Of a stretch of DNA of 64,000 bases, positions 1 through 11,260 are shown in pieces (the stretch's first letter is position 1; each line of letters starts with the position of its first letter). Location: positions 32,884,832 through 32,948,831 of the forward strand of contig NC_135549.1 of the NCBI RefSeq assembly GCF_964340395.1, in the 5' to 3' direction. The notes beneath the pieces were generated by a model. It had not been told where the DNA came from. It searched no databases and worked only from the letters and a program-made list of their open reading frames with translations. Position numbers and translations under genes: made by a program. The DNA comes from Glandiceps talaboti. Its lineage: Eukaryota; Hemichordata; Enteropneusta; Spengelidae.

Positions 1-3000
1 TTTCGAAAGACTAAAATAGACAGTCGTATGGTTTAATATATACAGAAATCTAAAATAAACAGTCGTATGGTGTAATACACACAGAAGTCTAAAATAGACA
101 ATCGTATGGTTTAATACATACAGAAATCTAAAATAAACAGTCGTATGGTTTAATATATACAGAAGTCTAAAATAAACAGTCGTATGGTTTAATATATACA
201 GAAGTCTAAAATAAACAGTCGTATGGTGTAATACACACAGAAGTCTAAAATAGACAATCGTATGGTTTAATACATACAGAAGTCTCAAATAGACAGTCAT
301 ATGGTTTAATACATACAGAAGTCTAAAATAGACAATCGTATGGTTTAATAAATACAGAAGTCTAAAATAGACAGTCGTTGTATGGTGTAATACACGTAGA
401 AGTCTAAAATAGACAATCGTATGGTTTAATACATACAGAAGTCTAAAATAGACAGTCGCTGTATGGTGTAATACATATAGAAGTCTAAAATAGACAATCG
501 TATGGTTTAATACATACAGAAGTCTAAAATAGACAGTCGTTGTCTGGTTTAATAAATACAGAAGTCTAAAATAGATAGTCATTGTATGGTGTAATACATA
601 CAGAAGTCTAAAATAGACAATCGTATGGTTTAATACATACAGAAGTGTAAAATAGACAATCGTATGGTTTAATACATACAGAAGTCTAAAATAGACAATC
701 GCATGGTTTAATACATACAGAAGTCTAAAATAGACAATCGTTGTATGGTTTAATACACACAGAAGTCTAAAATAGACAATCGCATGGTTTAATATATACA
801 GAAGTCTAAAATAGACAGTCGTATGGTTTAATTCATACAGAAGTCTAAAATAGACAATCGTATGGTTTAATACATACAGAAGTCTAAAATAGACAATCGT
901 TGTATGGTTTAATACACACAGAAGTCTAAAATAGACAATCGCATGGTTTAATATATACAGAAGTCTAAAATAGACAGTCGTATGGTTTAATTCATACAGA
1001 AGTCTAAAATAGACAATCGTATGGTTTAATACATACAGAAGTCTAAAATAGACAATCGTATGGTGTAATACACACAGAAGTCTAAAATAGACAGTCGTTG
1101 TATGGTTTAATACATACAGAAATCTAAAATAAACAGTCGTATGGTGTAATACACACAGAAGTCTAAAATAGACAATCGTATGGTTTAATACATACAGAAA
1201 TCTAAAATAGACAGTCGTTGTCTGGTTTAATACACACAGAAGTCTAAAATAGACAGTCGTATGGTTTAATACATACAGAAGTCTAAAATAGAAAATCGTA
1301 TGGTGTAATAAATACAGAAGTCTAAAATAGACAGTCATATGGTTTAATAAATACAGAAGTCTAAAATAGAAAATCATATGGTGTAATAAATACAGTAGTC
1401 TAAAATAGACAATCGTATGGTTTAATAAATACAGAAGTCTAAAATAGACAGTCGTATGGTTTAATACATACAGAAGTCTAAAATAGACAGTCGTTGTATG
1501 GTTTAATACATACAAAAGTCTAAAATAGACAATCGTATGGTGTAATAAATACAGAAGTCTAAAATAGAAAATCGTATGGTGTAATACATACAGAAGTCTA
1601 AAATAGACAATCGTATGGTTTAATAAATACAGAAGTCTAAAATAGACAATCGTATGGTTTAATAAATACAGAAGTCTCAAATAGACAGTCATATGGTTTA
1701 ATACATACAGAAGTCTAAAATAGACAATCGTATGGTTTAATAAATACAGAAGTCTAAAATAGACAGTCGTTGTATGGTGTAATACACGTAGAAGTCTAAA
1801 ATAGACAATCGTATGGTTTAATACATACAGAAGTCTAAAATAGACAGTCGCTGTATGGTGTAATACATATAGAAGTCTAAAATAGACAATCGTATGGTTT
1901 AATACATACAGAAGTCTAAAATAGACAGTCGTTGTCTGGTTTAATAAATACAGAAGTCTAAAATAGATAGTCATTGTATGGTGTAATACATACAGAAGTC
2001 TAAAATAGACAATCGTATGGTTTAATACATACAGAAGTGTAAAATAGACAATCGTATGGTTTAATACATACAGAAGTCTAAAATAGACAGTCGTTGTATG
2101 GTGTAATACATATAGAAGTCTAAAATAGACAATCGTATGGTTTAATACATACAGAAGTCTAAAATAGACAATCGTTGTATGGTTTAATACACACAGAAGT
2201 CTAAAATAGACAATCGCATGGTTTAATATATACAGAAGTCTAAAATAGACAGTCGTATGGTTTAATTCATACAGAAGTCTAAAATAGACTCGTATGGTTT
2301 AATACATACAGAAGTCTAAAATAGACAATCGTATGGTGTAATACACACAGAAGTCTAAAATAGACAGTCGTTGTATGGTTTAATACATACAGAAGTCTAA
2401 AATAGACAGTCGTATGGTTTAATACACACAGAAGTCTAAAATAGACAGTCGTCGTATGGTTTAATATATACAGAAGTCTAAAATAGACAGTCGTATGGTT
2501 TAATACACACAGAAGTCTAAAATAGACAGTCGTATGGTTTAATACATACAGAAGTCTAAAATAGACAATCGTATGGTTTAATACATACAGAAGTCTAAAA
2601 TAGACAGTCGTCGTATGGTTTAATACATACAGAAGTCTAAAATAGACAATCGTATGGTTTAATATATACAGAAGTCTAAAATAGACAATCGTATGGTTTA
2701 ATACATACAGAAGCCTAAAATAGACAGTCATATGGTTTAATACATACAGAAGCCTAAAATAGAAAGTCATATGGTTTAATACATACAGAAGCCTAAAATA
2801 GACAATCATATGGTTTAATAAATACAGAAGTCTAAAATAGACAGTCGTTGTATTGTTTAATACACACAGAAGTCTAAAATAGACAATCGTATGGTTTAAT
2901 ACATACAGAAGTCTAAAATAGACAGTCGTATGGTTTAATACATACAGAAGTCTAAAATAGACAATCATATGGTTTAATACATACAGAAGTCTACAATAGA

Positions 3001-3808
3001 CAGTCGTATGGTTTAATACACACAGAAGTCTAAAATAGACAATCGTATGGTTTAATAAATACAGAAGTCTAAAATAGACAATCGTATGGTTTAATACATA
3101 CAGAAGTCTAAAATAGACAGTCGTTGTATCGTTCAATACACACAGAAGTCTAAAATAGACAATTGTATGGTTTAATACATACAGAAGTCTAAAATAGACA
3201 GTCGTTGTATCGTTCAATACACACAGAAGTCTAAAATAGACAATCGTATGGTTTAATACATACAGAAGTCTAAAATAGACAGTCGTGTGGTTTAATAAAT
3301 ACAGAAGTCTAAAATAGACAATCGTATGGTTTAATATAGAGAAGTCTAAAATAGACAGTCGTTGTCTGGTTTAATATATACAGAAGTCTAAAATAGACAG
3401 TCGTATGGTTTGATAAATACAGAAGTCTAAAATAGACAATCGTATGGTGAAAACATACAGAAGTCTAAAATAGACAATCGTATGGTTTAATAAATACAGA
3501 AGTCTAAAATAGACAATCGTATGGTTTAATAAATACAGAAGTCTAAAATAGACAGTCGTATGGTTTAATACATACATAAGTCTAAAATAGACAGTCGTTG
3601 TCTGGTTTAATATATACAGAAGTCTAAAATAGACAGTCGTATGGTTTGATAAATACAGAAGTCTAAAATAGACAATCGTATGGTTTAATACATACAGAAG
3701 TCTAAAATAGACAGTCGTTGTCTGGTTTAATATATACAGAAGTCTAAAATAGACAGTCGTATGGTTTGATAAATACAGAAGTCTAAAATAGACAATCGTA
3801 TGGTTTAA
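1..3808. repeat. Satellite array A, 39 bp monomer with 42 bp variants
   Basis: About 97 head-to-tail copies of a 39 bp AT-rich monomer, recognisable by CAGAAGTCTAAAATAGAC followed by TCGTATGGTTTAATAC. A 3 bp insertion (TCGTTGTATGG) gives a 42 bp variant. The array starts before the window. Variants are not random: the block at about 281-680 recurs at about 1,673-2,072 with the same private changes (offset 1,392 bp), so segments longer than a monomer have been duplicated. Both monomer lengths are multiples of three, so the minus strand stays open as 13 or 14 residue repeats. I read that as a by-product, not a protein. Confidence 0.97.
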
Positions 3809-4635
3809 TTGTAAACAAGTATTACTATTGTAAACCAGTATTACTATTGTAAACCAGTATTACTATTGTAAACCAGTATTACTATTGTAAACCAGTATTA
3901 CTATTGTAAACCAGTACTGTTGTAAACTAGTATTACTATTGTAAACCAGTATTACTATTGTAAACCAGTATTACTATTGTAAACCAGTACTATTGTAAAC
4001 CAGTATTACTATTGTAAACCAGTACTATTGTAAACCAGTATTACTATTGTAAACCAGTACTATTGTAAACCAGTATTACTATTGTAAACCAGTACTATTG
4101 TAAACCAGTATTACTATTGTAAACCAGTACTATTGTAAACCAGTAGTACTATTGTAAACCAGTACTATTGTAAACCAGTATTACTATTGTAAACCAGTAC
4201 TATTGTAAACCAGTATTACTATTGTAAACCAGTACTATTGTAAACCAGTATTACTATTGTAAACCAGTACTATTGTAAACCAGTATTACTATTGTAAACC
4301 AGTATTACTATTGTAAACCAGTATTACTATTGTAAACCAGTACTATTGTAAACCAGTATTACTATTGTAAAGCAGTACTATTGTAAACCAGTATTACTAT
4401 TGTAAAGCAGTACTATTGTAAACCAGTATTATTATTGTAAAGCAGTACTATTGTAAACCAGTATTACTATTGTAAACCAGTATTACTATTGTAAACCAGT
4501 ACTGTTGTAAACCAGTATTACTATTGTAAACCAGTACTATTGTAAACCAGTATTACTATTGTTAACCAGTATTGCTATTGTAAACCAGTATTACTATTGT
4601 AAACCAGTATTACTATTGTAAACCAGTATTACTAT
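3807..4635. repeat. Satellite array B, alternating 16 and 19 bp monomers
   Basis: Tandem ACTATTGTAAACCAGT units, either 16 bp or 19 bp (with an extra ATT), in irregular alternation. It joins array A directly at about 3,808 with no unique spacer. Rare variants are AAGCAG for AACCAG and GTTAACC near the right end. Unique sequence resumes at about 4,636. Confidence 0.95.
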
Positions 4636-4789
4636 TTGACTATCTATTTGAATGTTATGGAATAGAACGTTTGCCGCGTGAGTGTCAATGGTAAGGTATG
4701 GTCAAAAAGATTTTAAAATACTCGCACCAAAAAAATCCCTATAGAACATGCCTAGAAGATAGAATAAGCGTAGTTAGACAGGAAATGGT

Positions 4790-5144
4790 GTAAATAATCT
4801 ATTAATTCCATGGGGTTCAGTGTTCAGAGACGGAAAATGACTTCCTCCTCCTTCAACCTCAGTCGATCCTCATCGCCAGAAACCTTATGAAATCCTGAAA
4901 TAGAAATATCTGATACATTATGATCGTTGGTAATAAAATGCATAGACACGGAATAGTTACGATTCTTTTGTCTGGTAAGACGGATGTGTTTCACGAAATG
5001 ATCACCAAGACGACGTACAGTTAAACCTACATGTATATATAAAAATAGCGCCATTGGCGTTGTAGTACAACTGTACAGTTTTTTAAAATATTTACCAACA
5101 TGCTGATTGATGCTAGGTATAGTTTTTTTGTATATGTAGTGCAA
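4790..5144 (-). pseudogene. Penelope-like element GIY-YIG endonuclease fragment (decayed)
   Basis: The minus-strand reading contains a block resembling the C-terminal GIY-YIG nuclease of Penelope-like retroelements: LYIHVGLTVRRLGDHFVKH (compare the family pattern YxGET.RRLGDRF.EH), then VSMHFITNDHNVSDISISGF (family SKHFN..DH...D....G), then EEEVIFRL. An in-frame stop follows FRL, and immediately after it TLNPMEL continues the usual family ending (LGTLNP.GIN). The GET motif is damaged and no reverse transcriptase lies upstream on this strand, so this is the 3' end of a dead copy. Similarity was judged by eye; I am fairly sure of the domain and less sure of the subfamily. Confidence 0.65.
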
Positions 5145-5485
5145 TTGCGAACAATAGCCACTTCAATGACAGAGAGATCTCCTAATTGGCCAAGCAAATT
5201 GGTTCGCTGCTGCTCAGAATAACAAAAAAATGCAAGACGGCAAGGAATTTAAGAACAATTACAGAAAAATGGACATAAACTGGTTTAAAAAAACACAACG
5301 ACAGGTTTTCACCCTACACTTTACGAAAGTTGTAGATTGTACTTTAACGGGCATTGGGTATTGCACTCCGATACACGGGACCTCTATTTTACGTCCTGTC
5401 CGAGGGACAAAAGTAAAGTATAAAAAGGAATCAAAAATACATATGTGTTCATATGCTGAATGATTATCCATTTTCCTATCCAACC
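5145..5485. other. No recognised gene
   Basis: Short overlapping open frames exist on both strands here (70-77 codons), but none shows a recognisable motif or splice context. I see nothing further. Confidence 0.5.
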
Positions 5486-5613
5486 CTGGTGTTATCTTTG
5501 CAATACACGGATCATTTGGCTGTTGCTATGACCGTGGTCATATTGCTAGACATATTTGCATACATTTTTTGAATGTTCGTTCACTTGTCTATTGATCCCT
5601 GCTGTTATCTAAG
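5486..5613 (+). repeat. Single copy of a ~130 bp interspersed unit also found at 21.1-21.5 kb
   Basis: The run of GTTATCTTTGCAATACAC, CATTTGGCTGTTGCTATG, GTGGTCATATTGCTAG, ATATTTGCATACATTTTTTG and CCCTGCTGTTATCT matches, in the same order, the diverged tandem units at 21,080-21,500. It is therefore a dispersed repeat with a monomer of about 130 bp. Its class is unknown. Confidence 0.65.
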
Positions 5614-5698
5614 TTAGCTTTCATTTACTAAATTAAATAAACATCAAAACTACCAGAATTACGATATTTGATAAGAACTAAGCTAAAAGCTGGAAAAT

Positions 5699-6148
5699 GG
5701 TAATGATGATACCCGCACCTACCCTCATGGTAATGATGGTACCCGCACCTACCCTCATGGTAATGATGGTACCCGCACCTACCCTCATGGTAATGATGGT
5801 ACCCGCACCTGCCCTCATGGTAATGATGGTACCCGCACCTGCCCTCATGGTAATGATGGTACCCGCACCTGCCCTCATGGTAATGATGGTACCCGCACCT
5901 GCCCTCATGGTAATGATGGTACCCGCACCTGCCCTCATGGTAATGATGGTACCCGCACCTGCCCTCATGGTAATGATGGTACCCGCACCTGCCCTCATGG
6001 TAATGATGGTACCCGCACCTGCCCTCATGGTAATGATGGTACCCGCACCTGCCCTCATGGTAATGATGGTACCCGCACCTGCCCTCATGGTAATGATGGT
6101 ACCCGCACCTGCCCTCATGGTAATGATGGTACCCGCACCTACCCTCAT
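5699..6148. repeat. Minisatellite C, 15 copies of a 30 bp unit
   Basis: Fifteen nearly identical 30 bp copies, each with GGTAATGATGGTACCCGCAC, so a KpnI-type GGTACC recurs every 30 bp except in copy 1 (GATACC). Copies 1-3 and 15 have CCTACCC, while copies 4-14 have CCTGCCC. This homogenised core with divergent edges is typical of unequal exchange. Three frames are open across it only because the unit is divisible by three and lacks stops. Confidence 0.97.
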
Positions 6149-6720
6149 ATTCAATCACTGTCACTAATAACAATAAGTTCACATAGTTGAGATGTCTGTA
6201 CAACATGGGCAGCCTGTCTGGATGTACTTGATGGACACTGTCATGATGTGATACACAACGTTAGTTGGATATCTAATTGCTCCATATACCTTTCATACTT
6301 TCATTAAAAAATTCCACATTTCATTAGAAATACCATATAATTGTATGCATTTATTTTCTTTTGAAGTTGAAAACTAATTTTGACGTTGAAACGGCAATCA
6401 TGATTAAAACTGAATGTAAAATGCTAGGTATCAAACCGTCCATACTTGGTGAGCGGTCGTCCGTGTATACACATGGTGATATTAACAAATATTCCCCATT
6501 TTTCCCTATTGTCCAATCTTCATGTATTATACATCAATGGAAAACTTACTTTACGTACTGCAACCTTTACAAAAATATATATTCAAGACAAAATTACGTC
6601 GAGAAAAGCACTGTCAAATGAGAAAATGATTGCTTGATGATCAAGCTACCAAAAATAGCGGAATTTTCAACATATGGCAAGTATATTTTAATTGCTCATA
6701 GCTGATGAATGCTTGAATTT
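6149..6720. other. No recognised gene; AT-rich unique sequence
   Basis: One 86-codon open frame (6,361-6,621, +) has no identifiable domain or flanking splice pattern. Nothing else is supported. Confidence 0.5.
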
Positions 6721-6808
6721 ATAATAATAATAATCTTCTTTATTCCCAGAAATATATATACATATACATATATAACAATTCTATAATATATGAAGTATTC
6801 AACTTGGG

Positions 6809-6860
6809 AAAGGGAGACGAAAAATAGTTGTCTTTGCAACTAGTCGAGTCCGTCCCCTTT
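6809..6860 (-). other. LINE 3' UTR stem-loop
   Basis: Two nested stems. The outer pairs 6,809-6,819 (AAAGGGAGACG) with 6,851-6,860 (CGTCCCCTTT), leaving one bulged A. The inner pairs 6,825-6,830 (TAGTTG) with 6,837-6,842 (CAACTA) around a 6 nt loop. It lies in the 3' UTR about 90 bp from the element end, where many LINE RTs bind their own RNA; that role is inferred. Confidence 0.6.
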
Positions 6861-6986
6861 TACAATCTTAGGGATTAGGAATTACTAATTACTGGGGCTG
6901 CTGGTCAAATTGAGTATATTGCAATATTGACAGAATAGAAAAAAATCATAAAGGATTTACAAAATACATTGTATAAATATAGGTGG

Positions 6987-7017
<31 letters not shown>

Positions 7018-7113
7018 CCAAACAAGCAAATACACGAAAAGAAACAACAAATGACCTACTTAAATATACAGACAAACGGTAATCAATCTCTATGAATATG
7101 AAGTATAACTAGC

Positions 7114-8784
7114 TTACAATGATTGGAGATAGTTTTTGAACTCTGTTTGAAAATGACTTCTGCTATTTATGTTGCGAATGTTGTAAGGGATGCTATTCCA
7201 TAGTTTAGCACCTGCATACTTGACAGTGAACTGACCAGTCCTATGGTTTGCTTTTGGGATAGTAAGGTCGTTTCTGGAGCTCTGTCGTGTTGTGAAGGAG
7301 TGTTTAATGGGAGTGAAAAAATCCTGAAAGGTATCCGGTAATCTGAGGTGCAAAACGTCATGAACGAGAACGGCAAGCTGTAATTTGTGCTGTTTGAAAA
7401 TGTCAAGAATATTCAACCTTTTAAATAATGGCTCCGAGTGAGCACACCAATGACTATCTGTTATGGTGCGCACTATTCTTTTTTGAATTAAAAATATTTC
7501 ATTCAGGTATGTCGGACACGTGTTACCCCACACTTCGAGACAGTAGGTGATATGGGGCAGAACAAAAGCATTATACATCAGTACAAGTACATATTCTGGA
7601 ACCGTGTGACGTAACTTATAAAACACACCTGTCATCCTACTAATTTTCTTTTTCACCTCAGCTATATGCTGCTTCCAAGACAGCGTATTGTCAATGTTGA
7701 CCCCAACAAAAGGCGAACTTTGAACTTCATTTAGTGAGACCCCCTTAAATTCAAGGGAACCAGTCAATACTACATTTTTTCTATGGCTTTTTAAGATTGT
7801 ATATTTGGTCTTATTTGAATTGATCGTCAATTTGTTGGCATCACACCAGTTGATGACATCCTTGAAATTTTTACTTACAAGGTTTAGGTCTATAGTAAAT
7901 GTGTTTGTGTCTTTTTTAATTGTGTAAAATAAATTTGAGTCATCCGCATATAATCTAAAATCAAAAGCATTTGAAGACATCGGGATGTCATTTATGTATA
8001 GCAGAAATAAAGTTGGCCCAAGAATCGAGCCCTGTGGAACACCGCAATTTATATTTTGTTTACTAGATTTGACGTCGTTGATGCCAACAAATTGACTCCT
8101 GGAAGATAAATAACTTTTAAACCAAAGGAGGGGTAAGCCTCTGATACCATAAAACTCTAGTTTGGCAAGCAAAATATCGTGATTTATGGTATCAAAGGCT
8201 TTAGAGAAGTCTACAAAAATACCCAGAGTTGGATTGCCATGATCAATTTCACTCAGTAGATATTGGGATAAACTGATCAGTGAAAGTTTTGTACTATGCT
8301 TTTTTCTGAACCCGTATTGGTGTTTGTAAAGTATGTCATGTTTGTCCAGGAAATTCAGTATTTGTTCATTCACCAATTTCTCAAAAATCTTGCTAAAAAT
8401 TGGTAAAATAGATATGGGTCTATAGTTCCCCATGTCTTCTGGGTTACCCTTTTTGTAAATCGGTAAAACTCTTGCTATTTTGAGGTCATCGGGAAAGATG
8501 CCTTTTGAAAATGATAAGTTAATAAGTGAACATAAGGGTTTCAATATTTCTTTTGAAGCGTCTTTTACAAGTTTAACAACAATGCCATCATGACCAGCCG
8601 CTTTCCTAGTGTCCAGTGAAGAAATTATGTCTTTGACTTCATTTTCAGTAACAGGGCGGAGAAAAAAGGAAAACTGATTTGGGCTATTTAAATATGACAT
8701 GTAATTAGTTCCTCTAGAATTGTCAATTTTCTTTGCTAGACTTTCACCTATATATTTGAATGAAAAAGTCGTTAAACTGTTCAA
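7114..8784 (-). CDS. LINE reverse transcriptase domain and C-terminal region
   Basis: A 556-residue open frame encoding the RNA-templated DNA polymerase of a jockey-type LINE. Visible motifs in order: KAAGHDGI (61-68), YRPISILP (121-128), GFRKKHST (158-165), VDFSKAFD (191-198, first catalytic Asp192), GVPQGSILGP (248-257) and LYADD (278-282, catalytic Asp pair 281-282). A family-typical C-terminal part follows, with WGNTCPTYLNEIFLIQKR and a late KLWNSIP motif. All catalytic residues appear intact. The listed start is just the first Met in this frame. The real protein continued upstream through the linker at 8,744-9,109 before a one-base frameshift. Without the endonuclease the copy is not autonomous. 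Exact clade (CR1, L2, Rex or related) is uncertain. Confidence 0.9.
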   Translation of the reverse strand: MNSLTTFSFKYIGESLAKKIDNSRGTNYMSYLNSPNQFSFFLRPVTENEVKDIISSLDTRKAAGHDGIVVKLVKDASKEILKPLCSLINLSFSKGIFPDDLKIARVLPIYKKGNPEDMGNYRPISILPIFSKIFEKLVNEQILNFLDKHDILYKHQYGFRKKHSTKLSLISLSQYLLSEIDHGNPTLGIFVDFSKAFDTINHDILLAKLEFYGIRGLPLLWFKSYLSSRSQFVGINDVKSSKQNINCGVPQGSILGPTLFLLYINDIPMSSNAFDFRLYADDSNLFYTIKKDTNTFTIDLNLVSKNFKDVINWCDANKLTINSNKTKYTILKSHRKNVVLTGSLEFKGVSLNEVQSSPFVGVNIDNTLSWKQHIAEVKKKISRMTGVFYKLRHTVPEYVLVLMYNAFVLPHITYCLEVWGNTCPTYLNEIFLIQKRIVRTITDSHWCAHSEPLFKRLNILDIFKQHKLQLAVLVHDVLHLRLPDTFQDFFTPIKHSFTTRQSSRNDLTIPKANHRTGQFTVKYAGAKLWNSIPYNIRNINSRSHFQTEFKNYLQSL

Positions 8785-9109
8785 TAATATCCTGCGGTTG
8801 AGTGATAAATTCTGTACAGCTTTCAGATTTGGGTTTTATTTGATTTGGTATTTTCAAATTTTTGTGTTTTTGTTTCCCTAATAGTTCATGTATAACGTCC
8901 CCCATCTCTTTGGTGTTGTTCTGATTTGTCATGAGAAGATTTGTGTAATAGTATTTCTTGGTTTTTTTCAGTAAGGAAGTCAGTGTATTTCTATACTTTT
9001 TGTATCGAGTGAACAGTGGTTCTCTAAATTTCTCTTTGATTAATTTACTGTACATTTTGTGTTTTACTTTTATCGATTTTTTTAATCCTTTTGTAATCCA
9101 ATTTAACAA
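8744..9109 (-). pseudogene. LINE linker between endonuclease and RT (frameshifted part of the same ORF2)
   Basis: A 121-codon frame beginning NWITKGLKKSIKVKHKMY, then KYRNTLTSLLKKTKKYYY and ELLGK, the pattern normally found between endonuclease and RT in jockey-type LINEs. It ends QFNDFFIQIYR and stops, while the RT frame one base away continues KYIGESLAKKI. An indel near 8,750-8,760 therefore split one ancestral ORF. No endonuclease catalytic motifs precede it. Confidence 0.75.
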
Positions 9110-9125
9110 GCAGGAAAGGAACAGA

Positions 9126-9856
9126 TTTATAGAGATATGTCCATCATTGAGATGTTTACGTTACAACAAAGTCCAAGATATGTCTCTAGAGCTATGAACG
9201 TAGGCAGAAATGTACCGATAGTAGAACCTTCCTTAAGCCAAGTTCGTGACTTCCGTATTATCTCATTAATATTCATATCATCAGTTCGGAAAACCTCCAA
9301 CTGTGGAGACTTTGTAACCTCCCGTTTTGGAGTAGTGCCGGACTGGTAAAGCCGCATTCGTAACCTACGAAACTGGATAACCACGTTGGTGGGAGGGCAT
9401 GCAAAATTCAGCAGGTCTTTCCATGAAATTCAAATTACTACTATAAAAAATATGAGATTTGCTATGAAAAACCATAAATATTGCGAATAAAAACAGGTGA
9501 CGGATCATTGAATCCGAATGCGAATCTAAAAATAACATTCTGTCGATACCTGACTGACCTGTACCTGTACCTGACCCGATCTGAGTTTGGTATTACCATT
9601 TGGTAAAATTCTGTACACTAATATAATTTTGATGATAGAAAAGAATTATATCAACTGCATATAATGGTGATCGAGTCCTCCCCCTCACCTTTTCACCTAT
9701 GTATGGTGCATTTGTTAAGATATCCCGAGAAGTGATATCGAAATACATTACACATGTTTCATATTTTTTTCCAGATTAACACAGAGAAAAGAAAAATTGT
9801 ACCAAAATAATACATTTACCAATGTTCAATTACATTCAAAGGGTGTTGTAATTGTA
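9126..9856. other. No recognised gene
   Basis: An 85-codon minus frame (9,127-9,384) adjoins the truncated LINE but shows no endonuclease or other motif I recognise. The rest is AT-rich unique sequence. Confidence 0.45.
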
Positions 9857-10345
9857 GGTATAGTATTATACTATATGATAGTGTTATATATAGTGTTATA
9901 TATAGTGTTATAATAGTGTTATATATAGTGTTATAATAGTGTTATAATAGTGTTATATATTATAATAGTGTTATAATAGTGTTATATATAGTGTTATATA
10001 TTATAATAGTGTTATAATAGTGTTATATATTATAATAGTGTTATATATAGTGTTATATATAGTGTTATAATAGTGTTATAATAGTGTTATATATTATAAT
10101 AGTGTTATATATTATAATAGTGTTATAATAGTGTTATATATTATGATAGTGTTATAATAGTGTTATATATAGTGTTATATATAGTGTTATAATAGTGTTA
10201 TACATAGTGTTATATATAGTGTTATAATAGTGTTATAATAGTGTTATAATAGTGTTATATATATTGTTATAATAGTGTTATAATAGTGTTATAATAAAAC
10301 TGTATAATAGTATTATATATAATGTTATATATAGTGTTATAATAA
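9857..10345. repeat. AT-rich minisatellite D, ATAGTGTTAT units
   Basis: Irregular tandem units built from TATAGTGTTATA, TATTATAATAGTG and TATAATAGTGTTA (about 10-18 bp). Monomer phase shifts often and the sequence is locally self-complementary (TATA and TTATAA tracts). Degenerate ends such as AATAAAACTG and AATAAGACTG appear from about 10,290. Confidence 0.93.
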
Positions 10346-11260
10346 GACTGTGTATCATACACATACTTAAAAACTATGGATCGGTTGGGAGTCTTTTTTG
10401 GAAATGGAATCTTTAATTGATGGTGGGGTGGGGGTGCGGGGTGGGGTGGGGTTCGCTTCGGCTTTGGTCATCCGATATGGGAGGTGGGGGTCACTTTTGG
10501 AAAAGTTCAAAATACCCCTCCTCCAACCCCGCCCCTTCCTAGCTAAAATGACCGGCACCAAAGTACCGGCATGTCATTTTAGGAAAGTCTCTTTGAAATG
10601 ATGCCCCGCCAATACAAACTCAACTGTCTCCTTGCAACCAGAATCTATAGAGTCGAATTAATAACTTTTCATTTGTATACAGACAGTGTGATTTGGGAGT
10701 TGGCTCTGATTATCACATTTGTAGATATCAAATAACTTCAATGTTGTCCTACTCAGCGTGAGGCCCATTAGTCCTTCCATGCTTGTATGTTCAGATCTCA
10801 ATATGCATATTTTGTGTAAATTTAGCCCTACTTCCACAAGTCAAGGTCAAACAGAAATTGATGTATGGACACAGACCATTGTGACGACGTAAATGGAATA
10901 TAACATCGGAATGAATGGCAATATATTATTGGACTGAAGTTAAGTTAATATACCTATAACGTATAAGTTAAAGATGTGCAAATGAATATGAGAGTGTTCC
11001 AGTGGCATACTTTGAATATCTATCGTCTTGTGTAACCGCACACTGTGCATCAGACCGCAATCATCGATCATACATCTTGATAAAGTTTGCAGTGATCTGT
11101 GTGGCATAGTCGTGACCAGACACTATCAAATTGTCAGTCGAATATCAAAGGTTAAATTGTGGAATATCTTAGGTGACACTTTACACGATATGATCTGCTG
11201 TAGCCATTAATGTAACATGCCCTCTTGCCATGTAAAATTCTATATTCATGTCGTGTCAAA
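10346..11260. other. No gene; G/T-rich patch and a small inverted repeat
   Basis: A purine-strand patch of GGTGGGG runs (10,421-10,495) is answered by C-rich sequence at 10,515-10,533. At about 10,543-10,583, TAAAATGAC and GTCATTTTA form a 9 bp inverted repeat enclosing partly paired CCGG. The remainder to 11,260 is AT-rich unique sequence with only short open frames. Confidence 0.5.

Larger units (their letters stand above)
6721..9125 (-). mobile_element. 5'-truncated non-LTR retrotransposon (jockey superfamily, CR1/L2-like)
   Basis: A minus-strand LINE. From its 5' to 3' end it has the linker between endonuclease and reverse transcriptase (frame 8,744-9,109), a full reverse transcriptase domain (7,114-8,784), a 3' UTR with a (TTG)n tract (6,979-7,017) and a structured hairpin (6,809-6,860), and a 3' end reading GGGAATAAAGAAG followed by ATT repeats at 6,721. 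The apurinic endonuclease expected upstream is absent and recognisable similarity stops near 9,125, the usual 5' truncation. I found no clear target-site duplication. The intact 556-codon RT frame suggests a fairly recent insertion, with one frameshift near 8,755. Confidence 0.9.

Noticed and set aside
2279-3577. Open frames of 312 and 68 codons on the minus strand
   Set aside because: These come from the 39 bp satellite monomer, with no non-repeat domain.
1-4635. CRISPR-like regular repeats
   Set aside because: Units are contiguous with no unique spacers, there are no cas genes, and the genome is eukaryotic.
5628-6206. Histidine/tyrosine-rich repeat protein and two overlapping repeat frames
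   Set aside because: Three frames are open over the same 30 bp minisatellite, which shows the openness is trivial.
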